A stretch of DNA of 64,000 nucleotides, from assembly GCA_945865635.1 (NCBI GenBank), contig CAMBEP010000008.1, positions 62,001-126,000 on the forward strand. Direction: 5' to 3'. This stretch comes from Candidatus Kuenenia stuttgartensis (GTDB taxonomy: Bacteria; Planctomycetota; Planctomycetia; Isosphaerales; Isosphaeraceae). The position numbers and the translations under genes are program-made. Under the pieces are notes generated by a model. It saw only the letters and a list, made by a program, of their open reading frames with translations, did no database searches and was not told the DNA's origin. Positions 62,585 to 64,000 of the stretch are shown here, piece by piece (the stretch's first letter is position 1; each line of letters opens with the position of its first letter).

Positions 62585-63040
62585 ATGCCGACACACGAAT
62601 TCTTGCTGCTAACTGAAAAAAATGGGACCTACGCAGACTACATGCAGCACTTCAACGATCCGAAAGCTCTTACGGTCAATGACGATCTCGTGCTTTACAT
62701 GATGGACACAATGCGATGGATTCCGTCTATCAACCCTTCAAATCCGAATGAGTGGAGTGGCTTCGGTCTCAACTACTATGGCCCAACCGTCATTAACAGG
62801 ACAGGAGCCGGAAAAGCAGCACGCATCTTTCGATTGTGGGTCTCAATGTTTCAAGAAGGGCCGAGTGAACTTAAACTGACAGGAACCTACGAATGGCTTG
62901 AGGACGACCATTCAACCATTGGACGGTTCCCCAAGATCAAATTGTCGAGAGACTCAGTGATAAAAACGGTCAATGACCTTGCAGCACTCGCAGAGACGGC
63001 AGTTTCAGGGCAGTTTTACGTTCTGCACATGGGCGTATGA
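62585..63040 (+). CDS. Small cytoplasmic protein, possibly polymorphic-toxin immunity-like
   Basis: A 151-residue protein without signal peptide or membrane helices. Its pattern is GPTVI, then a helix with a W..MF segment, LTGTYEWLED, and a C-terminal helix with RDSVIKTVNDLAALAETAVSGQFYVLHMGV. Such a final 'YxLHxGI/V' with an upstream LTG strand resembles small immunity-type proteins, but this is recognition by eye. No toxin gene is nearby, so it could be an orphan immunity gene or something unrelated. Start ATG 62585 is favoured over 62558 because the extension is not conserved in style. The surrounding DNA is AT-rich, in line with transfer. Confidence 0.55.
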   Translation: MPTHEFLLLTEKNGTYADYMQHFNDPKALTVNDDLVLYMMDTMRWIPSINPSNPNEWSGFGLNYYGPTVINRTGAGKAARIFRLWVSMFQEGPSELKLTGTYEWLEDDHSTIGRFPKIKLSRDSVIKTVNDLAALAETAVSGQFYVLHMGV

Positions 63041-63194
63041 TTTAAGTGCGAAGAGTTTTATGTCTCGGGATTAAGATCCTCGGCACAAGTTAATTCAACT
63101 TCGGAAGTGTCAGTGCGAACAATGCCGGTGGCCGCGCTTTCATTTAGAGAAGCCTTTATCGATGAGCATCAGGGAACGGAGCGGTGCTGGGACC

Positions 63195-63389
63195 GGAAAA
63201 GGGGGCATTCTGATTTTCACATTGACTTGCAGCTGTTTTAATGTAAAATAATTTGGTAGTCAAGAACTTCCAGAGCTTCAGCCACTGATTACTGATGACA
63301 TGTAATTAAACTCGGGATAGGCGATACAAACTGTTCCACGATGCCGAGGATTACGACACGTTTCAGGAAAGTAGGATGCCCCCTTTTCC
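63195..63389. repeat. Inverted-repeat-bounded non-coding segment
   Basis: GGAAAAGGGGGCAT (63195-63208) and its exact reverse complement ATGCCCCCTTTTCC (63376-63389) bound about 195 bases, with imperfect extension of the arms inwards. The inside has no gene. This could be a small mobile element (MITE-like) or a fossil of one. Directly repeated target sites are not obvious by eye. Confidence 0.55.
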
Positions 63390-63482
63390 ACGCCGGTTTG
63401 TGCACAAAGTCAACAAGGTGAATTCCATCCTGACTTTACCCCAAATAAACAATGAGTCCGGAATACAAGCTGAGGTAATATC

Positions 63483-64000
63483 ATGAGGGACAATTCGGAT
63501 CGATCCGATTCAGTTTTAGACCAGCGTCGCACATTCCGAAAACATGTTTTTCCCATTGCGCTTTCAGCTTTCGTTTTAGCGGTAGCAATACTTATCCTTC
63601 TTGAAAAAATGCATCGGATGAGGTTAAGTGTATACTCAACAGCCTGTGTTCAGAATTCATATGAAATCGCACATCACTTGCGGGCGTACAAAGAACGCCA
63701 TGGGCACTATCCTCCACCGGTGGTTTATGACGAAAATGGCAAACCGAAGCATAGCTGGCGGGTCTTGATCCTTCAAAACTTTCAACCCTTTTATTCTGCT
63801 TACGATTTCGATGAACCTTGGGACGGCCCGAACAATCGAAAGCTATCCGATCAGATGCCTCAATTCTTTAAATGCGCAATGGATCAATCGAGTCCACCCA
63901 CTCATACGAGTTTTCTTGCAATTACCGGCATTGGGACGGCTTTCCCGACTGATAATTCGGGCCATGACGAAAATGTCAAAGACTATCCGGGAAACAAGAT
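63483..64000 (+). CDS. DUF1559-like protein, 3' truncated by window edge
   Basis: The first 172 residues of a longer protein; the frame stays open to the right edge. A hydrophobic segment (VFPIALSAFVLAVAILILL, about 23-41) acts as a membrane anchor. The next part reads EIAHHLRAYKERHGHYPPPVVYDENGK, SWRVLILQNF and YDFDEPWDGPNNRKLSDQMP; these are the order and spacing of the planctomycete DUF1559 C-terminal type (aged-substrate style 'YPP...SWRV...DEPWD..NN'). Unlike the gene at 25299, it lacks the [13 protein letters not shown] prepilin signal. ATG 63483 follows a GAGGTAATATC sequence. The function is not known. Confidence 0.75.
   Translation, partial: MRDNSDRSDSVLDQRRTFRKHVFPIALSAFVLAVAILILLEKMHRMRLSVYSTACVQNSYEIAHHLRAYKERHGHYPPPVVYDENGKPKHSWRVLILQNFQPFYSAYDFDEPWDGPNNRKLSDQMPQFFKCAMDQSSPPTHTSFLAITGIGTAFPTDNSGHDENVKDYPGNK

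Noticed and set aside
1..64000. tRNA, rRNA, CRISPR or prophage
   Set aside because: I looked in all gaps above about 200 bases and saw no cloverleaf-like gene, repeat-spacer array, integrase or phage gene.

Overview
The window looks like chromosomal DNA of a member of the Planctomycetota. The evidence is: a pseudopilin with a DUF1559-type C-terminus (25299-26348) plus a second DUF1559-like protein cut by the right edge; an ECF sigma factor directly upstream of a very large Ser/Thr kinase with a WD40-like C-terminus; two PEP-CTERM proteins in tandem; Tat/TIM-barrel sugar isomerase-epimerases; and a chemosensory gene set of the non-flagellar type. GC is moderate by eye and coding density is high. 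There are no rRNA or tRNA genes, CRISPR arrays or recognisable transposase genes. The genus cannot be named from the sequence.

Layout. 1-6.6 kb: a truncated membrane glycosyltransferase coupled to tilS, two SAM methyltransferases, and a lipoprotein overlapping an RraA-family gene. 6.6-15.1 kb: a STAS anti-anti-sigma protein, mutS, a TIM-barrel isomerase, a RidA-family protein, a fused FAD/Fe-S 2-hydroxyacid dehydrogenase, then a 193-bp nested inverted-repeat element. 15.3-20.0 kb: an unfamiliar secreted protein with a glycosidase-like flavour, a second TIM-barrel isomerase, and two paralogous PEP-CTERM proteins. 20.1-29.2 kb: the sigma-kinase pair, a DUF1559 pseudopilin, an APH-fold kinase and a secreted beta-propeller protein. 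29.3-35.2 kb: a czcA-czcB metal efflux operon preceded by a His-rich small protein and a DUF4242 protein; no outer-membrane channel gene is present. 35.4-41.0 kb: a fatty-acid desaturase, and comEC, whose 3' end overlaps an enolase-family gene on the other strand. 41.1-45.4 kb: a GntR/YtrA-type regulator with a readable promoter and operator, an ABC ATPase, and a permease fused to a large soluble domain. 45.5-55.5 kb: a chemosensory locus on the minus strand (cheA-mcp-cheW-cheR-cheB, with a CheY-like receiver, a STAS protein and a receiver-PP2C phosphatase upstream). 55.9-62.2 kb: an alpha/beta hydrolase, leuA, nadD and priA. 62.2-64 kb: AT-richer sequence with an immunity-protein-like small gene, an inverted-repeat pair and the start of a DUF1559-like gene.

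Themes. Signalling dominates: one sigma-kinase pair, two STAS proteins, a PP2C phosphatase and a complete chemosensory core. The STAS/PP2C genes beside cheA suggest that a partner switch and a chemosensory array share an output. The most unusual single protein is the enolase homologue, which keeps the metal ligands and both catalytic lysines but lacks the His of the SHRSGETED loop (Ala instead) and has Asp in place of Glu in the QEF motif. The best-resolved regulatory site is the TTGACA-N17-TACTAT promoter overlapped by a palindrome in front of the GntR gene. I saw no wholly new multi-gene system that I could prove; the strongest candidates are listed in the findings.
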